This document shows positions 16,793 to 25,473 of a stretch of 64,000 nt of DNA, piece after piece (the stretch's first letter is position 1; every line of letters starts with the position of its first letter). The translations under genes and the position numbers were made by a program. The stretch is taken from the NCBI RefSeq assembly GCF_026410285.1, contig NZ_JAPMLP010000010.1, positions 1 to 64,000 on the forward strand, written 5' to 3'. The stretch is from Sulfitobacter sp. F26169L (GTDB taxonomy: Bacteria; Pseudomonadota; Alphaproteobacteria; Rhodobacterales; Rhodobacteraceae). The notes under the pieces are model-generated. The model was given only the letters and a program-made list of their open reading frames with translations. It had not been told where the DNA came from and did not search any database.

Positions 16793-18499
16793 TTATTGCT
16801 CGACCATTTCGGCCAGTTTCGCCTTGCGCACTTTGCCCGTGGCCGTCATCGGCAATGCCGCGACCATGCGGATTTCGGGCAGTTTGTATTTGGACAGCCG
16901 TTCGGCCAACCACGCCGAAAGGGCCTCGGGCGTCAATGCAGGATCGGCGGGTTGCACAAACGCGACAGGTATCTGGCCCGATTTTTCGTCACTGCGCCCC
17001 ACAACGCCCGATCCCTGAACGCCGGAATGTTTGCCCAGCGTCGCCTCTATCTCGGCGGGAAACACGGACATGCCCCGCACCTTCAACATCTCTTTGCGCC
17101 GCCCCAGATAATGGAGGTAGCCCATTGTATCGACCACACCGATATCACCTGTATAAAGAAACCCGTCACGGATCGCCTCGGCGGTGGCATCGGGCTTGCC
17201 CCAGTAGGATTTTAGCATCGCAGGGCTGCGCATGGTGATTTCGCCCTCGCCACCCGGTGGCAGGATTTGACCGGTATCGAAATCGCGAATGACGAATTCG
17301 TTTTGCGGCAAGGGCAGGCCGACAAACACCGGTTGTTGCTTCAGGTCAAAATCATCTTCCTGCATATCGGTGGTAAATGTATTGGAGGTGTGGGTTTCCG
17401 TCATGCCCCACGCGGCCTCTGCCAGAATGGTGCCGGTCGCTGCCTTCCAGCGCGCGCGAATATCGGGATCAAGCTTTTTCACAAAGCTGACCACACGCAC
17501 ACGGCGCAAGGAGGATAAATCGAAATCACTGAAATCGGGGCGCTCCATCATCTCGATTGCGCCGTCCACGATCATGCCGAAGGTCGTTACCTTGTAGCGT
17601 TCGATTGCCTGCAGCACCGACAGAGGGTCCCAGCGCGTCAAAAGCACCAGCGGCTCGCCCGACATGACCGGAAAAATCAGCGCCATGTTTTCGCCTGCGA
17701 TCCAGAATTCGGGGAAAAACGACAGGCTGACGCCTTTGTCGCGGTTGGTAGTGACAGACCAATTAGCCGCGCCGGTAAACACCATGTCGCGCTGCGTGTG
17801 AACGCACCCTTTGGGCATGCCGGTTGTCCCGCCGGTATAGTTCAGCGCGGCGGGACTATCGAGATCGCCAAGCGCGATTTCGGCGTCAGGCATCTGCGCC
17901 AGTGCGTGCAACAGATCAGTGGTGTCCGATGTCTGCAGGGGCGGGGTGTTCACGCTGTGGGGGCAGTGAATATCCGGATTTTCGGGAATGAAAGCAGACA
18001 GCGTGGTTGCGATGATCTCCTCAACGGTGCTGCCGCCGCGCACGGCCTGCACTGTCTCGACCAGCGTATCAATTGTAACGATCAGCCGCGCATCGGTGTC
18101 TTGCAGTACGTACTCCAGCTCCAGCGCGGTTGAAAGCGGGGAAACCGGAACATGCACAAGCCCCGCTTTGAGAATGCCATAAAACGCAAAATGGAATTGC
18201 GGACAGTTGGGCATAAAAACCGCAACGCGATCGCCTTGCGAAAGGCCGCGCGCGGCAAGCAGGGCGGCAAAGCGGTTGGCGTATGCGTTTAGGTCGGACC
18301 ACGAGATTTCGGTGCCGTAGAATATGAGAGCCGTTTCGTTCGGCGTGGTTTGCGCCCAGTGGCTGATATGCTCGGACAAGGGCCGTTCGCCTATTGGAAA
18401 TGTAATTTCTCTGGCGAGGTTTTCGGGCCATGCGGCATGTTGGCGGGCGGCGATATCGGCAAGGTATGTGTCCAGATCGATTGGGGCAGAGGCACTCAT
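16793..18499 (-). CDS. AMP-forming acyl-CoA synthetase
   Basis: Adenylate-forming ligase of the ANL superfamily, 568 residues, converting a carboxylic acid, ATP and CoA to acyl-CoA. Seen are the phosphate-binding loop YTGGTTGMPKG, the WGMTETHT motif, the YTGDIG hinge region and the C-terminal PMTATGKVRKAKL with the catalytic lysine. A good ribosome site (AAAGGGAAG) precedes the ATG. It is first in a two-gene minus-strand operon with the single-chain carboxylase. The acid it activates cannot be told from sequence alone. Confidence 0.9.
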   Translation of the reverse strand: MSASAPIDLDTYLADIAARQHAAWPENLAREITFPIGERPLSEHISHWAQTTPNETALIFYGTEISWSDLNAYANRFAALLAARGLSQGDRVAVFMPNCPQFHFAFYGILKAGLVHVPVSPLSTALELEYVLQDTDARLIVTIDTLVETVQAVRGGSTVEEIIATTLSAFIPENPDIHCPHSVNTPPLQTSDTTDLLHALAQMPDAEIALGDLDSPAALNYTGGTTGMPKGCVHTQRDMVFTGAANWSVTTNRDKGVSLSFFPEFWIAGENMALIFPVMSGEPLVLLTRWDPLSVLQAIERYKVTTFGMIVDGAIEMMERPDFSDFDLSSLRRVRVVSFVKKLDPDIRARWKAATGTILAEAAWGMTETHTSNTFTTDMQEDDFDLKQQPVFVGLPLPQNEFVIRDFDTGQILPPGGEGEITMRSPAMLKSYWGKPDATAEAIRDGFLYTGDIGVVDTMGYLHYLGRRKEMLKVRGMSVFPAEIEATLGKHSGVQGSGVVGRSDEKSGQIPVAFVQPADPALTPEALSAWLAERLSKYKLPEIRMVAALPMTATGKVRKAKLAEMVEQ

Positions 18500-19093
18500 G
18501 TTATGACTTCCCTTTGGTAAACCTGTTTCAGCATAGGCTTGAAAAGATCTGAATTACAAACGCTTGTATGAGAAGGGCTGTGGACCATACATGCGTAGCG
18601 CTTTCTGCTGCTGCGCAAATTGACGCTACCCCGTATCGCTTTAGCCGAACGAATCTCCCTCATGTCGAGGGAAAGCTGCTGCTTGCCTCCTAGCGTCAAT
18701 CGCCCATCGGGTAAGACATTTAAATGTCCTGATGCCGTGGTTTCGCGTATTGTTATCGGTAAAATAACTGAGCCTTGTGCCATATTCTCTGCCTGTTACC
18801 CATCGGGACTAATGGCAATCACCGCGTAAATCGCCCCTGATCACGATGATAATTCAGATGTTTACGCACCCACTCCGGCGGATTTCGTGGTGTCGCTTGA
18901 GGCGCGCTTGGCTCTGCCTGATCTGCTGCATTACTGATCGAAACTTCAACGATGAAGGATCCCTTCGAAGGGTGAAAGATTGTGTTGACCATAAAGCTAC
19001 CACAGAGTAGGTGTACTAGGGAGTAGCTTTTTCTGGGTTCGCTGCCTTTCGTGTCAGCCGGCCCGTCTTGAACACTGGAAAGGATCGGAACCG
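18500..19093. other. Intergenic region with inverted repeats and a divergent promoter zone
   Basis: No gene is supported here. A minus-strand 95-codon frame (opening MAQGSVILPITIRE) runs through the ribosome site of the acyl-CoA synthetase gene, is not recognisable and is probably spurious or a remnant. Structure is clearer: ATTGACGCTA/TAGCGTCAAT form a 10-bp inverted repeat at 18619-18628 and 18691-18700; CCCTTCGAAGGG at 18961-18972 is a perfect palindrome; AAAGCTAC/GTAGCTTT at 18993-19000 and 19023-19030 flank the CTAC-N6-GTAG site. TTGACC at 18985-18990 is a possible -35 box for the dehydratase operon. Confidence 0.5.
18997..19010. promoter_or_regulatory. CTAC-N6-GTAG operator candidate upstream of the dehydratase operon
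   Basis: CTACCACAGAGTAG lies 84 bases before the dehydratase start and just downstream of a TTGACC -35 candidate, where a bound repressor would block the promoter. It is one of four such palindromes found upstream of transcription units here. Confidence 0.5.
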
Positions 19094-20317
19094 ATGCCGA
19101 ACAAAGCGATTATCAGCGACGTGAAAACGTTCTCTTGCAGCAACTCGTGGCGCAATTACTACTTTCTGAAAATCACCACAAAAGACGGGATTTCGGGCTG
19201 GAGTGAATTTGACCAGAACTTCGGTTCCCCTGGTGTCGAGGCGATCATCAACAAGATCGGCCACCGCCTGATCGGTCAGAGCGCGATGAACCACGAACAT
19301 ATCCGCGAAGACCTGCGTAACGTGACCCGCCCGGGCTCCGGCGGTGTGGTCGGCCAAGCGCTGGGCGCGATTGAAAATGCGCTGCTGGATGTAAAGGCAA
19401 AGACGCTGGATGTGCCTGCTTACACGCTGTTGGGCGGCAAAATTCGCGATGAAATCCGTGTGTACTGGTCGCACTGCGTGTCCTACCGCACGCGGACCGA
19501 GCATTTCAGCCCGCCAATCACCGACATCGAAGGCGTCAAGCAGATCGCCCGCGAAGTGGGCGAGCGCGGATTTACCGGCCTGAAGACGAATATCTTCAAA
19601 TACGATGAGAACGACAAGATCGTTAACTGGGCACCCGGTTTCGGCAATACCTTCGATCCGGCTCGCAACATCGAGCGCGATACCCGCAAGAACCTGCGCC
19701 GGCATCTGGAGACAATGCGCGAGGCGGCAGGTCCGGACATCGATATTCTCGTGGACCTGAACTTCAACGCCCGCACCGAAGGCTATATGGAGCTGCTGCG
19801 CGAAATCAACGACATGGATATTTTCTGGGTCGAGCTTGATATTCTGGACGCAGACGCGATGGCGATGATCCGTGACAAGAGCGCCCATCCGATTGCGGGT
19901 CTTGAAACGCTGATCGGCCTGCACCAGTTCCTGCCGTTCTTCAAAGCCGGTGCTGTTGATGTCGCGATTGTGGATACCCCGTGGAACGGTGTGTGGCAGT
20001 CAATGAAGATCGCAGCCGCCGCCGATGCCTACGAAGTCAACGTGGCCTGCCACAACTTCTATGGGCACCTCTGCACCATGATGAACGCGCATTTCTGCGC
20101 CGCCGTGCCGAACCTGCGCATCATGGAAACCGACATTGACCGCGTGTCATGGGACAAGGACATCTTTACCCATGTGCCCGAGTTCAAAGACGGACACCTG
20201 ATCATTCCGGACCGTCCGGGTTGGGGAACCGAGCCGATCGAGGAAGCAATGCTCGATCATCCGCCAGTGAAGCAGAACATGTACAACCGTGTTCCTGTGA
20301 ACCGCGTCATTACCTGA
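19094..20317 (+). CDS. Enolase-superfamily (mandelate racemase/MLE type) sugar-acid dehydratase
   Basis: Mg-dependent enzyme of the mandelate racemase subgroup, 407 residues. The capping domain (1-120) is followed by a barrel carrying Lys164 (GLKTNIFK), metal ligands Asp221 (DLNFN), Glu247 (FWVELDI) and Glu271 (GLETLIG), and the Asp294/His320 acid-base pair (VDTPWNG; ACHNFYGHL). This residue set is typical of acid-sugar dehydratases; an epimerase is also possible. It heads an operon with a GMC oxidoreductase and a sugar-type ABC importer, so it may dehydrate the aldonic acid that the oxidoreductase makes. The ribosome site is AAAGGATCGGAA. Confidence 0.85.
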   Translation: MPNKAIISDVKTFSCSNSWRNYYFLKITTKDGISGWSEFDQNFGSPGVEAIINKIGHRLIGQSAMNHEHIREDLRNVTRPGSGGVVGQALGAIENALLDVKAKTLDVPAYTLLGGKIRDEIRVYWSHCVSYRTRTEHFSPPITDIEGVKQIAREVGERGFTGLKTNIFKYDENDKIVNWAPGFGNTFDPARNIERDTRKNLRRHLETMREAAGPDIDILVDLNFNARTEGYMELLREINDMDIFWVELDILDADAMAMIRDKSAHPIAGLETLIGLHQFLPFFKAGAVDVAIVDTPWNGVWQSMKIAAAADAYEVNVACHNFYGHLCTMMNAHFCAAVPNLRIMETDIDRVSWDKDIFTHVPEFKDGHLIIPDRPGWGTEPIEEAMLDHPPVKQNMYNRVPVNRVIT

Positions 20318-20350
20318 TCTTGCACTCCAGCCGTCCGAAGGGTGATTTAT

Positions 20351-21958
20351 ATGGCAGATATTAACGAACCCGTAGACGTTCTTATCATCGGCGGCGGCGC
20401 CTCGGGTGCCGCCGTCGCATGGAGCCTTGCCGAGACGAAGATGCGCATCGTCTGTCTTGAGCAGGGTGACTGGATCAAGAACGAGGATTTCCCGAGCACG
20501 GGCCGCGATTGGGAAGCGCGCCAGTTCGGTGATTTCGCGATCAGCCCGAACCGGCGCAAGCTGGCGGCGGACTATCCGATCAACGAGGATGACTCACCGA
20601 TCAAAGTGGCGAACTTCAACGGTGTGGGCGGCGGCACGATCCTTTATGCCGGTCACTTCCCGCGCTTTCATCCGTCCGACTTCCGCGTCAAAACGCTTGA
20701 CGGTGTGGCCGATGACTGGCCCATTGATTACGCTACTCTAGAGCCGTTTTTCGAATTGAACGACAAAATGACAGGCGTTGCCGCGCTTGAGGGTGATCCG
20801 GCCTATCCTCCCAAACCCGCTGTCATGCCGCCACTGCCGCTGGGCCGCTCTGGTGAGGTGATTGGCGAGGCGATGAACAAACTGGGCTGGCACTGGTGGC
20901 CGTCCGATGCTGCAATCAACACGCAGGAATACGAGGGCCGCGCGCCTTGCATCAATCTGGGCCATTGCGGGTCGGGTTGTGCGCAGGGGGCCAAGGCAAC
21001 AACCGATGGCACCTACTGGCCCGAGGCCATTCGCGCCCGCGTGGAAGTGCGCCACCGCTGCCGTGTGCGCCGGATCGAAACAAACGAAGACGATATGGCG
21101 ACCGGTGCCTTTTACGTTGACCCCGACGGGGTAGAGCGTTTCCAGCCCGCCGAGATTGTCATTGTCGCGTGCAACGGCATCGGCACGCCGCGCCTGCTGC
21201 TCAACTCCGCCTCCGAGCGGTTTCCGGACGGGCTGTGCAACTCCAGCGGGATGTTGGGCAAAAACCTGATGTTCCACCCCTATTCCCAAGTGCGTGGCCA
21301 TGTTGATGAAAAGCTGGAAGGCTACATGGGGCCGCGCATCGGCACGTGGAGCATGCAGTTTTACGAAACCGATCCCGAGCGCGATTTCAAGCGCGGCTAT
21401 TGCTACCAGTTCTCGCGCGGGTACGGGCCTGTTGCAACGGCGGTCAACGGGATGGCCGACGGGATTATCCCGTGGGGGGCAGGGCACCACGACGCCTTCG
21501 GGCGGATGTTCGACCACTCGCTCGGCATGTTGGCGATTTGCGAAGACCTGCCCGAAGAGATCAACCGCGTCACAATCGACCCTGATCTGTGTGACAGCGA
21601 TGGCATCCCCGCGCCCAAGATCACCTACCGTCTGAGCGAGAACTCCAAACGGATGCTCGAACACTCCGTTGCGCGCGGCAAAGAGATTTTGCAGGCTGCC
21701 GGCGCACGTGACATCACCAGCAAAACGATCTTCCCCGCGGCGGGCTGGCACCTGATGGGCACCGCGCGCATGGGGACGGACCCGAAAACATCTGTCGTAA
21801 ATGAATGGGGTCGCAGCCATGACGTGCGCAACCTGTTCATTGTGGACGGCAGTGTTTTTGTGACATCGGGCGGCGTCAACCCGACCTCGACGATACAGGC
21901 GATTGCGCTCTACGTCGCCGACCAGATCAAAAACCGCATCTATGAATTGTTTGATTAA
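20351..21958 (+). CDS. GMC-family FAD oxidoreductase
   Basis: FAD-dependent glucose-methanol-choline family dehydrogenase, 535 residues, oxidising an alcohol or sugar hydroxyl. It has the Rossmann motif VLIIGGGASGAAVAW, a GVGGGTILYAGH loop, a cysteine-rich CINLGHCGSGCAQG segment as in gluconate/fructose dehydrogenase large subunits, and the C-terminal GWHLMGTARMG and GGVNPTST active-site region. It lacks a signal peptide, so it probably acts in the cytoplasm on an imported sugar. The ATG at 20351 has AAGGGTGA upstream. It is followed after three bases by a small gluconate-dehydrogenase-subunit-3-like gene. Confidence 0.88.
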   Translation: MADINEPVDVLIIGGGASGAAVAWSLAETKMRIVCLEQGDWIKNEDFPSTGRDWEARQFGDFAISPNRRKLAADYPINEDDSPIKVANFNGVGGGTILYAGHFPRFHPSDFRVKTLDGVADDWPIDYATLEPFFELNDKMTGVAALEGDPAYPPKPAVMPPLPLGRSGEVIGEAMNKLGWHWWPSDAAINTQEYEGRAPCINLGHCGSGCAQGAKATTDGTYWPEAIRARVEVRHRCRVRRIETNEDDMATGAFYVDPDGVERFQPAEIVIVACNGIGTPRLLLNSASERFPDGLCNSSGMLGKNLMFHPYSQVRGHVDEKLEGYMGPRIGTWSMQFYETDPERDFKRGYCYQFSRGYGPVATAVNGMADGIIPWGAGHHDAFGRMFDHSLGMLAICEDLPEEINRVTIDPDLCDSDGIPAPKITYRLSENSKRMLEHSVARGKEILQAAGARDITSKTIFPAAGWHLMGTARMGTDPKTSVVNEWGRSHDVRNLFIVDGSVFVTSGGVNPTSTIQAIALYVADQIKNRIYELFD

Positions 21959-21961
21959 GCC

Positions 21962-22432
21962 ATGACAGACATGACCCCGAAAACCACCGACAGATTCAGC
22001 GCAGAGCAGCGCGAGGTGATGCGCCTTGTGGCGGGTGCGATCATTCCCGCCGATCCCGCACGCGACATGCCGGGCGCAGATGATCCGGCAATCCTTGACG
22101 ATATTCTGGCATCGGCTGGACGGGATGCGGATGATCTTGCGCTTGCACTGGATCTGCTTGGCGCAAGCGATGGCGCCCTGACGGATGTAGCCGAAGGATC
22201 GGTTCTGGCAAAATTCCGGCAGGCGCAACCGGCACTGGCGGCCGTTCTGTCGCTGGTGATTGCGCAATGTTACTACCGCGACACCCGCGTATTGATCGCC
22301 GTCGGGATGGAGCCGCGTCCACCGTTCCCCAAAGGCTATCCCATGGATCAGGGCGACTGGTCCTTACTGGACCCTGTGCGCGCACGCGGTCCGATCTATC
22401 GAGCAGCAACAGATGAAGGAACGCCGACATGA
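21962..22432 (+). CDS. Gluconate 2-dehydrogenase subunit 3-like small protein
   Basis: A 156-residue protein resembling the small, non-catalytic subunit 3 of gluconate/fructose-type dehydrogenases: an N-terminal FSAEQREVMRLVAGAIIPAD followed by a helical body and a C-terminal GMEPRPPFPKGYPM. In known complexes this subunit helps fold or export the large GMC subunit. Here there is no Tat or Sec signal and no cytochrome gene nearby, so a soluble two-subunit enzyme is the simplest reading. Its position directly after the GMC gene supports the partnership. The family call is moderately secure. Confidence 0.65.
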   Translation: MTDMTPKTTDRFSAEQREVMRLVAGAIIPADPARDMPGADDPAILDDILASAGRDADDLALALDLLGASDGALTDVAEGSVLAKFRQAQPALAAVLSLVIAQCYYRDTRVLIAVGMEPRPPFPKGYPMDQGDWSLLDPVRARGPIYRAATDEGTPT

Positions 22433-23343
22433 GTTCGCCCAATTCCGAAAGCCCGCGCCGCGCGCGTATCCAGTGGGGTGATCTGGCGGTCAGGTGGAGC
22501 TTTATGCTGCCCACCATCGTGCTGCTGGTTCTCGTGCTGGCCTATCCGATCTGGTACACGATCGAGATCAGCTTTTCCTCTTTCGACATGATGACCTTCG
22601 GTGCCGGTGAATTTATCGGCTGGGAGAATTACAGCTGGGTTCTGAAGGATTACCGGTTCTGGGAATCCCTTTGGGTTACGCTTGTCTATCTGATGTGGGC
22701 GCTGCCGATCCAGATTATACTGGGGTTCGGCATTGCCTATATGATCAACGCCCAGTGGCGTGGCCGTGGTGTGCTGCGCGCGCTGTTTATTATCCCGATG
22801 GTGGTGGCGCCTGTCGTTGCCGGTGGCATCTGGCGGATGCTGCTTGACCCGATCTGGGGTGTGGTCAACTGGGCTTTGGGGCTTGTAGGTCTTGGCCCGT
22901 ATGACTGGTTCGGTGATCCCAACCTTGCGATGGCGACAATTGTTATTATCGACACATGGCGCTGGACCCCGTTTATCGTGCTGATCGCCACCGCTGCGCT
23001 GCTTGCGCTGCCGCGGGATGTGTTCGAGGCGGCCAAGATTGACGGGGCGGGCCGCTGGGCCACGCTGTGGTCGGTGGCGCTGCCACTGCTGGCCCCGGTT
23101 ATCGCTGCAACCTTCGTAATCCGCTGGCTGGGCGCGGTGAAAATGTTCGACATCGTCCTCGCCTCCACCCTTGGCGGGCCGGGCAAGGCCACCAGCGTCA
23201 TCAACCTGTTCATCTACGAAGAGGCCTTCCGCTCGCTCAACTTTGCCGAGTCCTCGGCCATGGCGATGATCGTCCTTGTCCTGACGATGCTTCTGACGGG
23301 TGTGTTCCTGATCGGCAGCCGCAAACTGGAGACAATGCATTGA
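22429..23343 (+). CDS. ABC sugar transporter permease (MalF/UgpA type)
   Basis: Membrane subunit of a carbohydrate uptake (CUT1-like) importer, 304 residues with six hydrophobic helices. The coupling loop reads FEAAKIDGAGRWATLWSVALPLLAP. The ATG overlaps the stop of the small subunit gene (ATGA), which ties transport and oxidation into one operon. Confidence 0.92.
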   Translation: MSSPNSESPRRARIQWGDLAVRWSFMLPTIVLLVLVLAYPIWYTIEISFSSFDMMTFGAGEFIGWENYSWVLKDYRFWESLWVTLVYLMWALPIQIILGFGIAYMINAQWRGRGVLRALFIIPMVVAPVVAGGIWRMLLDPIWGVVNWALGLVGLGPYDWFGDPNLAMATIVIIDTWRWTPFIVLIATAALLALPRDVFEAAKIDGAGRWATLWSVALPLLAPVIAATFVIRWLGAVKMFDIVLASTLGGPGKATSVINLFIYEEAFRSLNFAESSAMAMIVLVLTMLLTGVFLIGSRKLETMH

Positions 23344-24206
23344 CCAGTATTGACACAACCGCCCCGAAACTGCGCCGCCGCCGTCGCTCGTACAGCCATG
23401 CTGCGCGGGTTGGTGGGGCGATCTTCATCAGCCTTCTGTTCCTGTTTCCGGTTTTCTGGATGGTGCTGACCTCCTTCAAATCGCAGGTCGATATTTTCAC
23501 CACGCCGCCCAAGCTGTTCTTTGACGCCACGTGGGCAACCTATATCGAGTACTTCACCCGCGCCGATATTCCCGACCGTTTGCTGAATACAGTGATCGTG
23601 GCGACCGGTGCCGGTATCCTGTCGATTGTTGTGGGCACGCTGTCCGGCTATGCGCTGGCGCGCATCCGTCTGCGCGGCGCGGCCACCTTTGGTGTGCTGA
23701 TCCTGATGTCGCGCGGCGTACCGCCTATCGCGCTTGCCGTGCCGATGTTTCTGGTCGCGCGTAACATGGGGCTGACCGACAAACACATCACCCTGATCTT
23801 TGCCTACTGCACCTTCCTCATTCCTTACGTGATGTGGCTGATGCGCAGCTTTTTCGTCTCGCTCCCCAAAGAGCTGGAGGAATCCGCGATGATCGACGGT
23901 TGTTCGCGCTTTGGCGCGTTCTTCAAGATCATCGTGCCGATCTCGATGCCGGGCATCCTTTCGACCCTGATCTTCAGCATTATCCTTGCATGGGAAGAGT
24001 TGCTGTTCGCGCTGGTGTTGACCAGCCGCGATGCGGTGACCATCCCCGTGGCGATTGCGGGCATCGCGGGGGATACCGAAACCGGCGCCAACTGGGCCGC
24101 ACTGACGGCGGTGGGCACTGTGACGGTTATTCCCGTCGTTATCTTTGCGCTGCTTGTCCAGAAATGGCTGATCCAGGGTCTGGCCGACGGGGCGACCAAA
24201 GGATGA
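23340..24206 (+). CDS. ABC sugar transporter permease (MalG/UgpE type)
   Basis: Second membrane subunit of the sugar importer, 288 residues. A basic N terminus (KLRRRRRSYSH) precedes six helices, and the EAA loop is EESAMIDGCSRFGAFFKIIVP. The likely start is TTG at 23340, overlapping the previous TGA and preceded by GGAG; no ATG fits. The longer open frame that begins at 23067 lies inside the MalF-type gene. Confidence 0.9.
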   Translation: MTSIDTTAPKLRRRRRSYSHAARVGGAIFISLLFLFPVFWMVLTSFKSQVDIFTTPPKLFFDATWATYIEYFTRADIPDRLLNTVIVATGAGILSIVVGTLSGYALARIRLRGAATFGVLILMSRGVPPIALAVPMFLVARNMGLTDKHITLIFAYCTFLIPYVMWLMRSFFVSLPKELEESAMIDGCSRFGAFFKIIVPISMPGILSTLIFSIILAWEELLFALVLTSRDAVTIPVAIAGIAGDTETGANWAALTAVGTVTVIPVVIFALLVQKWLIQGLADGATKG

Positions 24207-24270
24207 GCGCCCCAATTCAATTTTTACCGATTACGCCGACAGGCGCACCGTTCAACAGGAGCTTTCCGAT

Positions 24271-25341
24271 ATGAGCACACTCGACATCAACAACGTGCGC
24301 AAGGCCTACGGCGCGGTGCAGGTTATCCACGGCATTACGCTCAACATTCAGGACGGCGAATTTGTCGCGCTGGTCGGGCCGTCAGGCTGTGGCAAATCCA
24401 CATTGCTGCGCATGATCGCGGGGCTGGAGGAAGTGACCGCAGGAGACATCGCAATCGGTGACCGTGACGTAACCGATCTGCCGCCAAAAGCGCGTGACAT
24501 CGCCATGGTGTTCCAGAACTACGCGCTTTACCCGCATATGACCGTGCGCGACAATATGGGGTTCGCGCTGAAACAGCGCCGCACCCCCAAGGCGGAAATT
24601 CAGGAGCGGGTGGCCGATGCTGCGCGTATTCTGGGGCTTGAGGATCTGCTGGGGCGCAAGCCGCGTGCATTGTCCGGCGGTCAGCGCCAGCGTGTTGCGA
24701 TGGGGCGCGCGATTGTGCGCAATCCCAATGTGTTCCTCTTTGATGAACCGCTTTCCAACCTTGATGCAAAACTGCGCGTGCAGATGCGCTCGGAGATCAA
24801 GGAACTGCACCAGAGGCTTCGTACCACAACGGTTTATGTGACCCACGACCAGATCGAGGCGATGACACTGGCCGACCGCGTCGTTGTGATGAACGGCGGC
24901 GTGATCGAACAGGAAGGCCCGCCTCTCGAACTCTATGATCACCCGAAGTCCGTTTTTGTCGCCGCCTTTATCGGCTCGCCACCGATGAACTTCTTCGAAG
25001 GATCTATCGAGAACGCCACAGTGCTGCGGCTGGATGACGGCACCAAATTACAATTGCCCAAGCCCGACCCCAAAGGGCGCGAGCGCATTACAATGGGCGT
25101 CCGCCCCGAACATTTTGAACTGGCGGATGCCGGGTGGCCTGCCACCGTGTCCGTTGTTGAGGCGACGGGATCGGAAACCCAGATCACAGCGCGCATCGCG
25201 GGTAAATTGATCCGCGTTCTGGTGCGCGGGCGCACAGATGTGAAGGCCGGAGAGAACATTCACCTGACGGTTAACCCCGACCTGATCCACATGTTCGACC
25301 CCGCGCCGATCCCTGACGTTGCTCTTGAAGAGGATCATTGA
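24271..25341 (+). CDS. ABC sugar transporter ATP-binding protein (MalK/UgpC type)
   Basis: ATPase of the sugar importer, 356 residues. Walker A is GPSGCGKSTLL, Q-loop FQNYALYPHM, signature LSGGQRQRVAMGRA, Walker B NVFLFDEPLSNLD, H-loop THDQIEAMTLADR, and the C-terminal regulatory beta domain has GSPPMNFFEG and MGVRPEHFEL. These are hallmarks of the CUT1 ATPases. AGGAGC precedes the ATG. A separate promoter region follows before the binding-protein gene. Confidence 0.94.
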   Translation: MSTLDINNVRKAYGAVQVIHGITLNIQDGEFVALVGPSGCGKSTLLRMIAGLEEVTAGDIAIGDRDVTDLPPKARDIAMVFQNYALYPHMTVRDNMGFALKQRRTPKAEIQERVADAARILGLEDLLGRKPRALSGGQRQRVAMGRAIVRNPNVFLFDEPLSNLDAKLRVQMRSEIKELHQRLRTTTVYVTHDQIEAMTLADRVVVMNGGVIEQEGPPLELYDHPKSVFVAAFIGSPPMNFFEGSIENATVLRLDDGTKLQLPKPDPKGRERITMGVRPEHFELADAGWPATVSVVEATGSETQITARIAGKLIRVLVRGRTDVKAGENIHLTVNPDLIHMFDPAPIPDVALEEDH

Positions 25342-25386
25342 CGTTGGGGCATGTAGTTGTTGACAGATGCGACTCAATAGTATGTC

Positions 25387-25400
25387 CTACTGGCAAGTAG
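25387..25400. promoter_or_regulatory. CTAC-N6-GTAG operator candidate upstream of the sugar-binding protein
   Basis: CTACTGGCAAGTAG lies 73 bases before the binding-protein start. A TTGACA box at 25360-25365 suggests a promoter for this gene separate from the permease/ATPase genes. The flank AGTAGTAATT is shared with the site at 42386. Confidence 0.5.
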
Positions 25401-25473
25401 TAATTACTGCCTGCTAACTACCTGCCGGGGGGAGGCCCGGAAAAAACAAGCATAACTGACGAGGAGACCGGGA

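Noticed and set aside
18496..18783. 95-codon minus-strand frame upstream of the acyl-CoA synthetase
   Set aside because: It overlaps the synthetase start and its ribosome site, matches no family I know and spans an inverted repeat. It is kept only as a note on the intergenic region.
20738..22267. 509-codon minus-strand open frame opposite the GMC oxidoreductase
   Set aside because: It is antisense to a well-supported GMC gene and a small-subunit gene, has low-complexity Arg/His/Ala-rich sequence and no family motif. Long antisense frames are expected in GC-rich coding DNA.
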